Shown: piece after piece, positions 42,576-51,970 of the stretch | How positions within the stretch are numbered: position 1 is the first letter of the stretch | Layout of the letters: each line of letters starts with the position of its first letter | Source of the DNA: Kribbella italica | Lineage (GTDB): Bacteria; Actinomycetota; Actinomycetes; Propionibacteriales; Kribbellaceae | Assembly (NCBI RefSeq): GCF_014205135.1 | Contig: NZ_JACHMY010000001.1 | Span: 3,906,001 to 3,970,000 of the forward strand | DNA: 64,000 nucleotides | Reading direction: 5' to 3' | Program-made: the position numbers and the translations under genes | The notes under the pieces: model-generated | Databases searched by the model: none | What the model was told of the DNA's origin: nothing | What the model saw: only the letters and a program-made list of their open reading frames with translations

Positions 42576-42899
42576 ATGCAGTATCTGGTGTCGGTGATCG
42601 ACGACAGGACGGCGTCCGCCACGGACGACGAGCTGGCTGCGATCGACGGGTTCAACGAGCGGATCCAGGCGGACGGGAGCTGGGTGTTCGCGGGTGGGCT
42701 GGCGGCGCCGAGTTCGGCGACGGTGATCGACAACCGGGACGGCGCGGCGGTGTTCACCGACGGGCCGTTCGTGGAGTCGAAGGAGTACCTCGCCGGGTTC
42801 TGGGTGCTGGAGGCGCCCGATCTCGACGTCGCGCTCAGGCTCGCGGCCGAGGGGTCGCGGGCGTGCCACCGCAGGGTCGAGGTGCGGCCGTTCCTGTGA
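42576..42899 (+). CDS. YCII-related protein (DGPF family)
   Basis: A 107-residue YCII/DGPF-domain protein, starting MQYLVSVIDDRTASATDDEL and containing the DGPF signature in VFTDGPFVESKEYLAGFWVL and RACHRRVEVRPFL. The fold is a small ferredoxin-like dimer. It is encoded immediately before, and overlaps by 4 bp with, an ECF42-type sigma factor; this pair is a known constant arrangement in which the YCII protein is the sigma factor's partner or target. Its biochemical role is not settled. Confidence 0.92.
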   Translation: MQYLVSVIDDRTASATDDELAAIDGFNERIQADGSWVFAGGLAAPSSATVIDNRDGAAVFTDGPFVESKEYLAGFWVLEAPDLDVALRLAAEGSRACHRRVEVRPFL

Positions 42900-44119
42900 G
42901 CGAGGTCTCCGACGCGATCACCCAGGCCCACCACGAGGAGTGGGCCCGGGTCGTTGCCGCACTGACCAGGCGTTTCGGCGATCTCGACATCGCCGAGGAG
43001 GCGGCCGCCGAGGCGTTCGCGACGGCGGTCGAGAAGTGGCCGGCCGACGGCGTACCGCCGAACCCCGGCGCCTGGCTCACCACCACCGCGAACCGGAGGG
43101 CGATCGACCGGCTGCGCCGGGAGAACAAGCGCCCGGACAAGCAGAAGGAGGCTCAGATGTCGTACGACGTACCGTCCGAGCCCCTCGGCGCGATCGACGA
43201 CCCGCGGCTGCGGCTGATCTTCACCTGCTGCCACCCCGCGCTAGCGATGGAGGCGCGGATCGCGCTGACGCTGCGGATGGTCGGCGGGTTGACCGTGCCC
43301 GAGATCGCCCGGGCGTTCCTCGCGCAGGAGTCGACCGTGGGGCAGCGGATCACTCGCGCGAAGGGCAAGATCAAGGCGGCGCGCATCCCGTACCGGGTGC
43401 CGTCCGCGGAGGACCTGCCGGGTCGCGTCTCGGGCGTGCTCGCGGTGCTGTTCCTCGTGTTCAACGAGGGCTACCTCGCGACCGCCGCTGACACCGATCC
43501 GGTCCGGCACGAGCTGACCGCCGAGGCGATCCGGCTCACCCGCCTGATCCGCGGCCTGCTGCCGAACGACGGGGAGACCGCCGGGCTGCTCGCGCTGATG
43601 CTGCTCACCGAGTCCCGCCGGACCGCCCGGGTGTCCGCGCACGGCGAACTGGTCACCCTCGACGAGCAGGACCGCGGCTCCTGGGACGGGGAACTGATTG
43701 CCCAGGGCCACCAGTTGGTCCGCGAACGGCTGGCCACCGGGATGGCGCCGGGGCGTTATCAGCTCCTGGCCGCGATCAACGCCGTGCACACCTCGGCCCG
43801 CGACGTGCGCGACACGGACTGGTCGCAGATCGTTGCCCTGTACGACCAACTGGTCCGGCTCGACCCGTCGCCGATCGTCATCCTCAATCGCGCGATCGCC
43901 GTGGCCGAGCTGGACGGACCGGACGTGGCGCTGGGGATCGTCGACCGTCTGGAAGACAAGCTGGAGACCTACCACGCCTTCCACGCCACCCGGGCCGACC
44001 TGCTGCGGCGTCTCGGCCGCAGCAAGCAGTCGCGGGCGGCGTACGACAAGGCGATCGAGCTGGCCGGAAACACGGCCGAGACGGCCTACCTGACCCGGCG
44101 CCGCGACCAGCTCGGCTGA
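42896..44119 (+). CDS. ECF42-type RNA polymerase sigma factor with TPR-like extension
   Basis: A 407-residue extracytoplasmic-function sigma factor. Region 2 (about residues 20-90) contains FGDLDIAEEAAAEAFATAVE and PGAWLTTTANRRAIDRLRR; region 4 (about 105-170) contains ALTLRMVGGLTVPEIARAFL and STVGQRITRAKGKIKAARIP. The long C-terminal half (GVLAVLFLVFNEGYLATAAD, LYDQLVRLDPSPIVILNRAI, DLLRRLGRSKQSRAAYDKAI) is the TPR-type extension that marks the ECF42 group, which needs it for activity and lacks a classical anti-sigma factor. The GTG at 42896 overlaps the YCII stop (GTGA). Confidence 0.93.
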   Translation: MSEVSDAITQAHHEEWARVVAALTRRFGDLDIAEEAAAEAFATAVEKWPADGVPPNPGAWLTTTANRRAIDRLRRENKRPDKQKEAQMSYDVPSEPLGAIDDPRLRLIFTCCHPALAMEARIALTLRMVGGLTVPEIARAFLAQESTVGQRITRAKGKIKAARIPYRVPSAEDLPGRVSGVLAVLFLVFNEGYLATAADTDPVRHELTAEAIRLTRLIRGLLPNDGETAGLLALMLLTESRRTARVSAHGELVTLDEQDRGSWDGELIAQGHQLVRERLATGMAPGRYQLLAAINAVHTSARDVRDTDWSQIVALYDQLVRLDPSPIVILNRAIAVAELDGPDVALGIVDRLEDKLETYHAFHATRADLLRRLGRSKQSRAAYDKAIELAGNTAETAYLTRRRDQLG

Positions 44120-44253
44120 CCAACTGCTCAGCGTAGTAGCTCGGGCCGACCACACCTTGGCTGCCGAAGACGTCCAAGCTGCCGGTCCCGGCGCCCGCAG
44201 TGCGTGCGAACGACGCCGACGATCGCGCTGGCCGGCGGCACCGTCGCGACACC

Positions 44254-44293
44254 CACTGTGCCCCGGACGGTCTGGACCGTCCGGGGCACAGTG
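44254..44293. terminator. Perfect 19-bp stem-loop downstream of the VWA and sigma-factor genes
   Basis: The arm CACTGTGCCCCGGACGGTC and its exact complement flank a 2-nt loop (TG), a very stable hairpin. It lies between the converging ECF42 (stop 44119) and VWA (stop 44303) genes and can terminate both. The other ~180 bp here contain no gene. Confidence 0.85.
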
Positions 44294-44302
44294 AGGTGTC
44301 GG

Positions 44303-46309
44303 TCAGCGCGGCGACTGGTTGGGGTTGTACTGGTTGGGCGGGTACTGCTGGCCCGGGTACTGCTGCTGCGGAACGGCCTGCTGGGTCGGCTTGCGGAGGC
44401 GAAGAACCGCCCAGCCGCCGAGCAGGATGAGCAGCAGTGCGCCGCCGCCGAGGCCGCCGATCAGCCCGTACGGCGTACCGTCGTCGTCCTTGGCGGTGTC
44501 GGTGGGAATGGGCCCGCCGGCTTCGGTGGTCTCGCCCGACGGCTCGGACGACTCGGAGGGCGTGGCGCTGGGAGTGACCGAGTCACCCGCGACCGGAGTG
44601 GCGCCGTCGGTGTAGGCGGGCTTACCGGTGCCGGCAGTGCCAGGGGTGGCGACGGTCAGCGTCATCGGGACGGTGAAGGCCTTGTCGTTGTCCTTGCGGG
44701 TCAGCGAGACGACGATGTAGTACTCGCCGGGCATCGACATGCCGGTTTCCTGACTGGTGCCGCCGTCGCGGTTCAGGTAGCGGATCTCCTTGGTGGTGAT
44801 CGCCTGGGTGACGCCGCGCTTGGTGAGCACGCCGCGCTTGCCGCCGGGGCCGCCGGGCACGCCCTTGGGGAAGACCGAGAAGGCTTCCTCGCCGGCCGGT
44901 GAGATCACCGCGGTGTCGACGTACCGGATCAGGCCCATCGCGTCGGCGGTCGCGCCGCGGACCGGAGGCACGGTGACCTGGGCCTGGATCCGCTGACCCC
45001 AGTCGGCCTTGACCTTGTACAGCTGCAGCTCGCCCGGCATCAGCGTGGTCCGGTACGTTCCGGCCTCCAGCAGCGGGGCGTCCGGGAAGCTCGAGCCCGG
45101 GACGATGTCGCGCGGGGTGGTGCCGCGCATCGTGACCCAGGTCGGGTCGTCGGCCTTGGCCGGCAGGTCGGTGGTGGACTCGACCGGCGGCTCCTCGTCG
45201 ACCCGCAGCTCGAACGGCACGTCCTTGAGCTCGCGGAAATCCTTGCCCGGGTCAACGGTCAGGACCAGCACCTCGTCCGAGGCACACTTGCCGTCCTTCT
45301 TCTTGTACTTCGTCCAGCTCGACGCCGTGCCGGTGGCGAAGCCCTGGTCGCCCTCCTGGACCCGCGGGAAGGTCCGCCCGCACTCCTCGCCGTCGAGCGT
45401 CGCCAGCCGCAGCTCGGTCTGGATCACCAGGCTCGTCGCGCCGGGCGGACGGCGGAAGCTGAGCCCGGCGCGCAACGTCGAGCCGGTCATCGTCCGCTTG
45501 ATCGTGAAGTGCTTCACCCGGTCCTGCAGGTCGAAGTCGTCCGAGTACAGCCCCGGGCCGACCTCCGGCGAACCCGGCTGCTCGGCCGTGCCCTGCACCG
45601 GCGTACCGGAGATGCGGAACGGCCGGAAGGCCCTGGTGGACAGCCGGTCCAGGCCGGCCTCGAGGTCCGTCGTGGAGTCCGCGTCGTAGTAGTCGCCGCG
45701 CCCCTCGCGGGCGACGCACTGCAGGTCGCTGCGCGCCTTGCCCGTCACCCGGAACCCGACCACGTCGATCTTCAGGTCGATGCCCTGCTTGGCGATCGAG
45801 CGCGCCACCGCGCACGGCTCCGGCGCACACGTCGCCTCACCGTCGGAGACCAGCACGATGGTGCGCTTGCCCTCGGCCCCGAGATCCTTGGCGGCCTGCT
45901 GCAACGAGTACCCGATCGGGGTCTCGCCGTACGGCGTGTACTTCGCGATCGCCGTCCGCAGGGCCGGCCGGTTCCCGGTGCCGATCGGGACGGTGAGCTG
46001 GGTGTCGGTGCACGCGCCGGGCTGGCTGCGCTTGAACACGGTCGCGCCGTACACCCGGAGGCCGACCTGCGCTTGCTCGGGCAGCTTGCCGACCACGCGG
46101 GTCAGTGCCGTCCGGGCCGCGACGATCTTGGTCTGGCCGCCGCCGGCGGGCTCCTTCATCGAGCCGGACGAGTCCAGCACCAGCACCAGCTTGCCGTCGT
46201 CCCCGTCGGCCGGAGCCGCGTGGGCGGTGCTGATCGAGTGGCCGGCCAGCAGCACCGCGGCGGCCAGCAACAGGGCCGAGGGGCGGCGGAGCGCTCGCGT
46301 TCGCAACAT
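44303..46309 (-). CDS. Exported VWA-domain membrane-anchored protein
   Basis: A 668-residue exported protein. After a signal peptide (RPSALLLAAAVLLAGHSIST), a von Willebrand factor A domain (about residues 40-225) carries a complete MIDAS motif DSSGS, with VGLRVYGATVF and TIVLVSDGEATC. The middle is beta-rich. The C-terminus holds a Ser/Thr/Glu-rich linker, one membrane helix (LIGGLGGGALLLILLGGWAV) and a Gln/Pro/Tyr-rich cytoplasmic tail (QQYPGQQYPPNQYNPNQ). It may bind a wall or extracellular ligand by metal-ion adhesion. It is divergent from an HTH regulator, with multiple palindromes between. Confidence 0.85.
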   Translation of the reverse strand: MLRTRALRRPSALLLAAAVLLAGHSISTAHAAPADGDDGKLVLVLDSSGSMKEPAGGGQTKIVAARTALTRVVGKLPEQAQVGLRVYGATVFKRSQPGACTDTQLTVPIGTGNRPALRTAIAKYTPYGETPIGYSLQQAAKDLGAEGKRTIVLVSDGEATCAPEPCAVARSIAKQGIDLKIDVVGFRVTGKARSDLQCVAREGRGDYYDADSTTDLEAGLDRLSTRAFRPFRISGTPVQGTAEQPGSPEVGPGLYSDDFDLQDRVKHFTIKRTMTGSTLRAGLSFRRPPGATSLVIQTELRLATLDGEECGRTFPRVQEGDQGFATGTASSWTKYKKKDGKCASDEVLVLTVDPGKDFRELKDVPFELRVDEEPPVESTTDLPAKADDPTWVTMRGTTPRDIVPGSSFPDAPLLEAGTYRTTLMPGELQLYKVKADWGQRIQAQVTVPPVRGATADAMGLIRYVDTAVISPAGEEAFSVFPKGVPGGPGGKRGVLTKRGVTQAITTKEIRYLNRDGGTSQETGMSMPGEYYIVVSLTRKDNDKAFTVPMTLTVATPGTAGTGKPAYTDGATPVAGDSVTPSATPSESSEPSGETTEAGGPIPTDTAKDDDGTPYGLIGGLGGGALLLILLGGWAVLRLRKPTQQAVPQQQYPGQQYPPNQYNPNQSPR

Positions 46310-46327
46310 CGGGTTCCTCCAGGTGAG

Positions 46328-46410
46328 ATTCGCTATCGCAAGCTTTGCAGTTTGCGATCGCGAATGTCAACTCAGGCTCAGCAGTGGATTTTCGGCTTCG
46401 CAGCTGCGAA
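46328..46410. promoter_or_regulatory. Palindromic operator region between VWA gene and HTH regulator
   Basis: The interval holds a near-perfect 14-bp inverted repeat, ATTCGCTATCGCAA (46328-46341) with TTGCGATCGCGAAT (46352-46365, one mismatch), and a perfect palindrome TTCGCAGCTGCGAA (46397-46410). CTTTGCAG (46343-46350) is mirrored by CTGCAAAG further on (near 46416). The sites lie between divergent genes, AT-richer than their surroundings, as expected for operators of the HTH protein. Autoregulation and control of the VWA gene are inferred. Confidence 0.7.
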
Positions 46411-46457
46411 GATCGCTGCAAAGACTCGCGCGCGGACACAGGGAGCACATCACGCCA

Positions 46458-47015
46458 ATGGACCAGACGGCGCAGAATTTGCAGCTCCAGACCGACCTGT
46501 ACGGCGAACCGCTGGGCGACCTGATCCGCCGGATCGCCGGCACGCTCGGCCTCACCCAGGCCCGGGTCGCCGACGTGATCGGGCTGTCCGCGCCGATGCT
46601 GTCGCAGCTGATGAGCGCCCAGCGGGTGAAGATCGGCAACCCGAACGTCGTCTCCCGGCTGCAGGCCCTCGACGAGTTCGCCCGCCGCGACGGTGCCGTC
46701 AACTACCCGCGGGACGTGATCGACATCGCACTGCTCGAGATCGGCGGCAGCTCCGGCGCGTTCACCAAGGCGTCGACCAGGGTCACGGAGTCCTGGACGA
46801 CTGGGCCCGGTCCCTCCGCGACGCAGCCGATGACCAGCACGACGATGGTCCGGATGATCCAGGACCTGTTCCGCGAAGTCGCCTCGGCCCGCGAGATCGA
46901 GCGCGCCGCGGAGCTGATCAGCGCGGAGTCGCCGCGACTGGCCGAGCTGCTGATGATCTACGGTACGGGACGGACCGATGACGCTGTGGCACACTTCCAG
47001 CGTCGCTCCGGCTGA
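46458..47015 (+). CDS. HTH (XRE-like) transcriptional regulator
   Basis: A 185-residue DNA-binding protein starting MDQTAQNLQLQTDLYGEPLG. The helix-turn-helix is DLIRRIAGTLGLTQARVADV with IGLSAPMLSQLMSAQRVKIG, an XRE-like arrangement. The C-terminal half (MIQDLFREVASAREIERAAE, LAELLMIYGTGRTDD) may mediate dimerisation or sense a ligand. The ATG at 46458 gives the natural N-terminus. It is divergent from the VWA gene, and the region between them contains several palindromes. The target set beyond these genes is unknown. Confidence 0.82.
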   Translation: MDQTAQNLQLQTDLYGEPLGDLIRRIAGTLGLTQARVADVIGLSAPMLSQLMSAQRVKIGNPNVVSRLQALDEFARRDGAVNYPRDVIDIALLEIGGSSGAFTKASTRVTESWTTGPGPSATQPMTSTTMVRMIQDLFREVASAREIERAAELISAESPRLAELLMIYGTGRTDDAVAHFQRRSG

Positions 47016-47073
47016 TATACCACGCCCGGAGTAGACATTCCGGAGCCGTCTCATCCGGTGTCACGACGGAATT

Positions 47074-47089
47074 CCGCCCGCACGGGCGG
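47074..47089. terminator. Short GC-rich hairpin before the amino acid transporter operon
   Basis: CCGCCCG and CGGGCGG pair around CA, between the HTH regulator stop (47015) and the transporter operon start (47154). It could end the regulator transcript; it is short, so confidence is limited. Confidence 0.45.
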
Positions 47090-47153
47090 CGTTAGCGTCG
47101 TGCGGTGGGTCATCCCCACCGTTCCAGATCACTTGTCACCAAAGGAGACACCT

Positions 47154-48026
47154 GTGCGCGCCATCAGCGCCTTCCGCCGCCTCGCCGCTCTCGGTACGGC
47201 CGTCACCCTGGCCGTCGCGCTGGCCGCCTGCGGCAGCGACGACACGACCGATGCCTCCGGCCCCGACCTGGGCCTGCTGCAGCAGGGCACGCTGCGCATC
47301 GGCACGCTCACCGACGCGCCGCCGAACGTGTACGTCAAGGACGGCAAGTTCACCGGCTTCGACAACGACCTGATCACCGCGGTCGCGGCGAAGCTGAACC
47401 TCAAGCCCGAGTTCGTCGGCACCGACTTCTCCGCCCTGCTCTCGCAGGTCAACGGCGGCCAGTACGACCTCGGCAGCTCCTCCATCACGATCACCGAGGC
47501 GCGCAAGAAGACTGTTGCGTTCAGCAACGGCTACGACTTCGGCTACCTGGGGCTGAACACCACCAAGACCTCCGGTATCACCAAGTTCGACCAGCTCACC
47601 GGCAAGCGCGTGGTCGTCGTCCAGGGCACCGTCCAGGACGACTACGCCACCGAGAAGCAGCTCGACCCGGTCCGCGTGCCGAACTACAACGCCGCGGTCG
47701 GCCAGCTCAAGGCCGGTACGGCGGACGCCTGGATCTCGCCCGCCGAGATCGGCGAGAAGATGGCCAAGGAGCAGGGCGGCGGCGTCGTGATCCTGGCCGC
47801 GAAAGAGCTCAGCTCCGCGCCCACGGCGTACGCGGTGGCCAAGAGCAACGACAAGCTGCGCGAGGCGGTCAACAAGGCGCTCGACGAGGTGATCGCCGAC
47901 GGCACCTGGACGAAGCTGATCGAGCAGTACTACCCCGGCCGCGCCGTACCGGAGACCTTCAAGCCGGGTAGCGGTTCGGTCAAGTTCACCGCACCGAAGG
48001 CCGGCGCCACTCCCGCAGCCGGCTGA
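47154..48026 (+). CDS. Polar amino acid ABC transporter substrate-binding lipoprotein
   Basis: A 290-residue lipoprotein starting with a GTG at 47154, seven bases after an AAAGGAG ribosome site. The signal peptide ends in a lipobox (VTLAVALAAC). The periplasmic-binding-protein fold (SBP_bac_3) follows: TLRIGTLTDAPPNVYVKDGK, FTGFDNDLITAVAAKLNLKP, YDLGSSSITITEARKKTVAF, TGKRVVVVQGTVQDDY. It captures a polar amino acid and passes it to the membrane subunit downstream. It is the first of three co-transcribed genes. The amino acid cannot be deduced. Confidence 0.93.
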   Translation: MRAISAFRRLAALGTAVTLAVALAACGSDDTTDASGPDLGLLQQGTLRIGTLTDAPPNVYVKDGKFTGFDNDLITAVAAKLNLKPEFVGTDFSALLSQVNGGQYDLGSSSITITEARKKTVAFSNGYDFGYLGLNTTKTSGITKFDQLTGKRVVVVQGTVQDDYATEKQLDPVRVPNYNAAVGQLKAGTADAWISPAEIGEKMAKEQGGGVVILAAKELSSAPTAYAVAKSNDKLREAVNKALDEVIADGTWTKLIEQYYPGRAVPETFKPGSGSVKFTAPKAGATPAAG

Positions 48027-48769
48027 TGGACGTCTGGTCCACCCTCAACGACACCTTTCTCGACTGGGAGTCGATGAAGGCAGTCCTGCCCGAGATGCTC
48101 AAGGTCGGGCTGGTCAACACACTGATCTTCGCCGCCGCCTCGGTCGTGCTGGGCACTGTGCTCGGCATGGTCGTGGCGGTGATGGCGCTGTCGCGGCACT
48201 GGTGGTTCCGCTGGCCGGCGAAGATCTACACCGACATCTTCCGCGGGCTGCCGGCCATCCTCACCATCCTGCTGATCGGTCAGGGCCTGTCCCCGATCAC
48301 CCGGCAGTGGTGGGGCCCGAACCCGTACCCGCTCGGCATCCTCGCGCTGTCGCTGATCGCCGCCGCCTACATCGGCGAGATCTTCCGTTCGGGCATCCAG
48401 AGCGTGGAGAAGGGCCAGCTCGAGGCGGCCCGCGCGCTCGGCTTCGGCTACAGCACCGGGATGCGGCTGGTCGTCATCCCGCAGGGCGTACGGCGGGTGC
48501 TGCCGGCGCTGGTCAACCAGTTCATCGCGCTGATCAAGGAGTCCAGTCTGGTCTACTTCCTCGGGCTGCTCGCCAGCCAGCGGGAGCTGTTCAGGATCGG
48601 GCAGGACGCCGCCGCGACGAACGGGAACCTGTCACCGTTGCTGCTGGCCGGGATCTTCTACCTGATCATCACGGTGCCGCTGACGCACCTGGTGAACTGG
48701 TTCGACAAACGGCTGCGCGAAGGCCGCCCCACCGAGGTCGAGGAGCTCGTCCATGCCGACCATCGTTGA
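48026..48769 (+). CDS. Polar amino acid ABC transporter permease
   Basis: A 247-residue membrane permease of the His/Glu/Gln/Arg family, about five helices. [20 protein letters not shown] opens the family and the EAA loop is [40 protein letters not shown] lies between. Its ATG overlaps the stop of the binding-protein gene (TGATG) and its end overlaps the ATPase gene by 17 bp, so translation is coupled. A single permease of this type usually works as a homodimer. Confidence 0.94.
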   Translation: MDVWSTLNDTFLDWESMKAVLPEMLKVGLVNTLIFAAASVVLGTVLGMVVAVMALSRHWWFRWPAKIYTDIFRGLPAILTILLIGQGLSPITRQWWGPNPYPLGILALSLIAAAYIGEIFRSGIQSVEKGQLEAARALGFGYSTGMRLVVIPQGVRRVLPALVNQFIALIKESSLVYFLGLLASQRELFRIGQDAAATNGNLSPLLLAGIFYLIITVPLTHLVNWFDKRLREGRPTEVEELVHADHR

Positions 48770-49496
48770 GTCCGCGGCCAGCCTGGAGCTGACCGGGATC
48801 GAGCTTGCCTTTGGCAACAACAAGGTACTGCGCGGCGTCGACCTCGCCGTACCGGCCGGATCGACCGCGTGCGTGATCGGGCCGTCGGGCTCCGGCAAGT
48901 CGACGTTGCTGCGGGCCACCAACCGGTTGCTCGAGCCCGCGGCCGGGGACATCCGACTGGGTGGCGAGTCCGTGCTGAAGAGCAATCCGGACGAGCTGCG
49001 GCGGCGGATCGGGATGGTGTTCCAGCACTTCAACCTGTTCCCGCACAAGACGGTGCTGGAGAACATCACGCTCCCGCTGCGCAAGATCAAGGGCCTGACC
49101 AAGGAGGGTGCTGCTGACGCGGCGCTCGTCCAGCTGGAGCTGGTCGGGCTGAAGGAGAAGGCCTCGGCGCGACCGGGCAACCTTTCCGGTGGCCAGCAGC
49201 AACGAGTCGCGATCGCTCGGGCGCTGGCGATGAAGCCTGAGGTGATGCTGTTCGACGAGGCGACCTCGGCGCTGGACCCGGAGCTGGTGAAGGGCGTGCT
49301 CGGGCTGATGGCCGACCTCGCCGGGGCCGGGATGACGATGGTGGTCGTGACGCACGAGATGGGCTTCGCCCAGCAGGTCGCGGATCAGGTCGCGTTCATG
49401 GATCGCGGGGTGGTCGTCGAGGCCGGGGCGCCGGAGAAGCTGTTCAGCGCGGCGGAGTCGCCGAGGCTGCGGCAGTTCCTGTCACAGGTGCTCTGA
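48753..49496 (+). CDS. Polar amino acid ABC transporter ATPase
   Basis: A 247-residue ABC ATPase of the GlnQ/HisP group. Walker A is [20 protein letters not shown], the Q-loop is in [20 protein letters not shown], the signature is [17 protein letters not shown] and Walker B is [36 protein letters not shown] is the switch His region. It completes the three-gene importer; all ATPase motifs are intact. Confidence 0.96.
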   Translation: MPTIVESAASLELTGIELAFGNNKVLRGVDLAVPAGSTACVIGPSGSGKSTLLRATNRLLEPAAGDIRLGGESVLKSNPDELRRRIGMVFQHFNLFPHKTVLENITLPLRKIKGLTKEGAADAALVQLELVGLKEKASARPGNLSGGQQQRVAIARALAMKPEVMLFDEATSALDPELVKGVLGLMADLAGAGMTMVVVTHEMGFAQQVADQVAFMDRGVVVEAGAPEKLFSAAESPRLRQFLSQVL

Positions 49497-49605
49497 GAAC
49501 GTCCGGTATCCGGGTAGTTGACGCGGAAGCGGCGTGGGGGCCGCCGTTTCCGCGGATCGGGCCGATCGTGGGCACAGTGAGGCCGCCAATCGCCCTGGGG
49601 GACAC

Positions 49606-50475
49606 ATGGTCCTGCGTCATCCGCCCGACCGCCGCCGACTGTCCGCCGCGTTGTCCGCGCTGATCTCCTCCGAGCCACCGGAGGAGTCGCCGGCCGCCTC
49701 CCTCCCACCGGAGGGGGCGTTCCAACCGGAGGAGCCGGGTCCAGGCGGAGGTGCCCGTCCCAAGCCGTCGGCCGCCGTACTGATCGCGCTCCTGGTCTTC
49801 GCGCTGGTCGTGGGCCTCGGCACGGCCGCCATCGGCGAGTCCTACGAACCGAGTGCCGGGGGCGCGGCGGCACCGGCCGCGGCCCCAGCTCCCGCCCCCG
49901 CGAAGTCCGTCGTCCTCACCTTCGACGACGGACCGGACCCGCGGTACACCCCGCAGATCCTGGCCATCCTCGATCGGTACGGCGTCAAGGCGACGTTCTT
50001 CGTGATCGGCACCGAGGCGAGACGCCACCCGGAACTCATCCGTGCACTGACGCAGCGCGGGCACAGCGTGCAGAACCACACCTGGTCGCACGCCGACCTG
50101 ACCAAGCTGTCGTGGAGCGCGTTCCAGCGTCAGGTGAGGGACACGGACGCACAAGTCCGTGCCGCCGGCGGCAAACAGCCGGGCTGCCTGCGGCCGCCGT
50201 ACGGCACGCGCGGCGCGCTCCTAGACCGGAGGGCGGCCGGGCTCGGCAAGCGCCTCGTCTTCTGGGACGTCGACTCCCGCGACTGGACCCGGCCGGGCGT
50301 CGCAGCCATCCAGAACCGCGTGGCCACGAACGCCCGCGACGGCTCGGTGATCCTCTTCCACGACGGCGGCGGAAACCGCGCGCAGACGATCGCCGCACTG
50401 CCCGGAGTCCTGAAACTGCTGCAGGCCAGCGGCTTCGGCTTCCGGACCGCGGCCTGCGCTAAGCCAGTGCGGTGA
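49606..50475 (+). CDS. Membrane-anchored polysaccharide deacetylase (NodB domain)
   Basis: A 289-residue protein with a cytoplasmic Pro/Glu-rich N-terminus, one membrane helix ([20 protein letters not shown]) and an extracytoplasmic NodB deacetylase domain. Catalytic motifs in order are [24 protein letters not shown] (metal His pair), [22 protein letters not shown] and VILFHDGGG. It probably removes acetyl groups from peptidoglycan or another wall polymer. The ATG at 49606 is chosen for its GGGGGAC ribosome site; an upstream ATG lies at 49534. Its 3' end overlaps the converging HAD gene by 17 bp. Confidence 0.92.
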   Translation: MVLRHPPDRRRLSAALSALISSEPPEESPAASLPPEGAFQPEEPGPGGGARPKPSAAVLIALLVFALVVGLGTAAIGESYEPSAGGAAAPAAAPAPAPAKSVVLTFDDGPDPRYTPQILAILDRYGVKATFFVIGTEARRHPELIRALTQRGHSVQNHTWSHADLTKLSWSAFQRQVRDTDAQVRAAGGKQPGCLRPPYGTRGALLDRRAAGLGKRLVFWDVDSRDWTRPGVAAIQNRVATNARDGSVILFHDGGGNRAQTIAALPGVLKLLQASGFGFRTAACAKPVR

Positions 50476-51250
50476 TCAGCGGCACGACGTCGGCGATCGA
50501 CTCGACGATGCGGGTCGGCCGGTACGGGAAGCGGTCGACCTCGTGCTCGCCGGTCGACCCGGTCAGCACGAGGATGCTGCGCAGGCCGGCTTCGAGACCG
50601 CTGATGATGTCGGTGTCCATCCGGTCGCCGATCATCACCGAGGTCTCGGAGTGCGCCTCGATACGGTTGAGGGCCGAGCGCATCATCAGCGGATTCGGCT
50701 TGCCGACGAAGTACGGCGCGATGCCGGTCGCGCGGGTGATCAACGCGGCGACCGAACCGGTCGCGGGCAACGGCCCTTCCGCGGACGGGCCGGTCGGGTC
50801 CGGGTTGGTCGCGAGGAAGCGGGCGCCGTCGGCGATCAGGCGGATCGCCTTGGTGATCGCCTCGAAGGAGTACGTCCGGGTCTCCCCCAGGACGACGTAG
50901 TCGGGGTCGCGGTCGGTCAGCACGTACCCGACCTCGTGCAGCGCGGTGGTAAGCCCGGCCTCGCCGATCACGTACGCCGTACCACCGGCCCGCTGGTCGT
51001 CGAGGAACTGCGCGGTCGCCAGCGCGCTGGTCCAGATCGCCTGCTCCGGGACGTTGATCCCACCCGCCAGCAAGCGGGCGCGGAGATCCCGCGGGGTGTA
51101 GATCGAGTTGTTCGTCAGCACCAGGAACTTGCGCCCCGACGACTGCAGTGTCCCGATGAACTCCGAAGCCCCCGGAATCGCCCGCTCCTCGTGCACCAGC
51201 ACACCGTCCATGTCGGTCAGCCAGCTTTCCACCGGCTTGTGCTCACTCAC
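50459..51250 (-). CDS. HAD superfamily (class IIA, NagD-like) phosphatase
   Basis: A 263-residue HAD phosphatase. Motif I is [19 protein letters not shown] with nucleophile Asp, motif II is [14 protein letters not shown], motif III lies around [14 protein letters not shown] and motif IV is [17 protein letters not shown]. The cap domain is of the C2 (class IIA) type, as in NagD and phosphoglycolate phosphatases. I prefer the GTG at 51250 ([16 protein letters not shown]), where motif I begins at the usual distance. Substrate unknown. Confidence 0.92.
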   Translation of the reverse strand: MSEHKPVESWLTDMDGVLVHEERAIPGASEFIGTLQSSGRKFLVLTNNSIYTPRDLRARLLAGGINVPEQAIWTSALATAQFLDDQRAGGTAYVIGEAGLTTALHEVGYVLTDRDPDYVVLGETRTYSFEAITKAIRLIADGARFLATNPDPTGPSAEGPLPATGSVAALITRATGIAPYFVGKPNPLMMRSALNRIEAHSETSVMIGDRMDTDIISGLEAGLRSILVLTGSTGEHEVDRFPYRPTRIVESIADVVPLITALA

Positions 51251-51332
51251 CACAATCTCCTCGCCGTCGGCCTGGGTCTGATCCTCGCAGACCTGGTCCC
51301 GCCCGTCCGTCAACCGGTCCGCCTCAGCCGCC

Positions 51333-51434
51333 CGGACCTGCACCACTCACCAAGCAGTCCCACGGGCGTGACGCCACGCTCAGCACCGCCCGGATCAGCA
51401 GGCATCCGCTCGGTTAGTGAGTGATGGAGGTCCG
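51333..51434. repeat. ~102-bp inverted-repeat element (copy B)
   Basis: Arms at 51333-51353 (CGGACCTGCACCACTCACCAA) pair with 51414-51434 with three mismatches around a 60-bp centre. The arms match those of the element at 11140-11243 at 17 of 21 bases, and the total lengths are almost the same (102 and 104 bp). It lies about 80 bp upstream of the HAD gene start. Confidence 0.7.
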
Positions 51435-51452
51435 CCGACGACCGACGCCCCT

Positions 51453-51970
51453 GACCGCCGGCACGCATGCGGCCGACCAGGTTGCACGTGGCTGAGGCCG
51501 CTCCGGCCGGAAAGAGCTGGGGGTCCGGGCCCGAGCCTCGCGCACCCGGCGGGCGGAGTCGACACTCTGTGGACCGACGCGTGGAGCCAGCGCCTCGCCG
51601 ACCGGCGCGTGGAGCCGTGCCTCGCGGACCCGACGCGTCAAGCTGGCGCGTCGCCGACCCGGTGCGCGGAGCCCGCGGGCTCACCGCCCCGGCGCGTGGG
51701 GCCTGCATTTCGTCGACCGGTGACCTGACCGTCGGCGCGCATGCGGCCGGGCAGGTTCCACGTGGCTGAGGCCGCTTCGGCCGGAAAGAGCTGGGGTCAG
51801 GGCCCGAGCCTCGCGGACCCGGCGCGTCAAGCTGGCGCCTCACCCACCCGGTGCGTGGAGCCCGCCCCTCGCCGACCGGTGCCCTGACCGTTGGCGCGCA
51901 TGCGGCCGGGCAGGCTCCAGGTGGCTGAGGCCGCTTCGGCCGGAAAGAGCTGGGGGTAGGGCCCGATCCG
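51453..51970. repeat. Three direct copies of a ~90-bp repeat
   Basis: Copies at about 51453-51540, 51725-51815 and 51880-51970 each contain CATGCGGCCG, a variant of CAGGTTCCACGTGGCTGAGG, then GCCGCTTCGGCCGGAAAGAG with CTGGGG. Copies 2 and 3 are closest; copy 1 differs at several bases. GGCCGCTTCGGCC in each can form a small hairpin. No coding function is visible. Confidence 0.8.

Noticed and set aside
41501..43234. A 577-codon open frame on the minus strand
   Set aside because: It runs antisense through the well-supported YCII and ECF42 genes and across the 15-bp repeat array; it has no ribosome site, no family motif and consists of Ser/Arg/Pro repeats.
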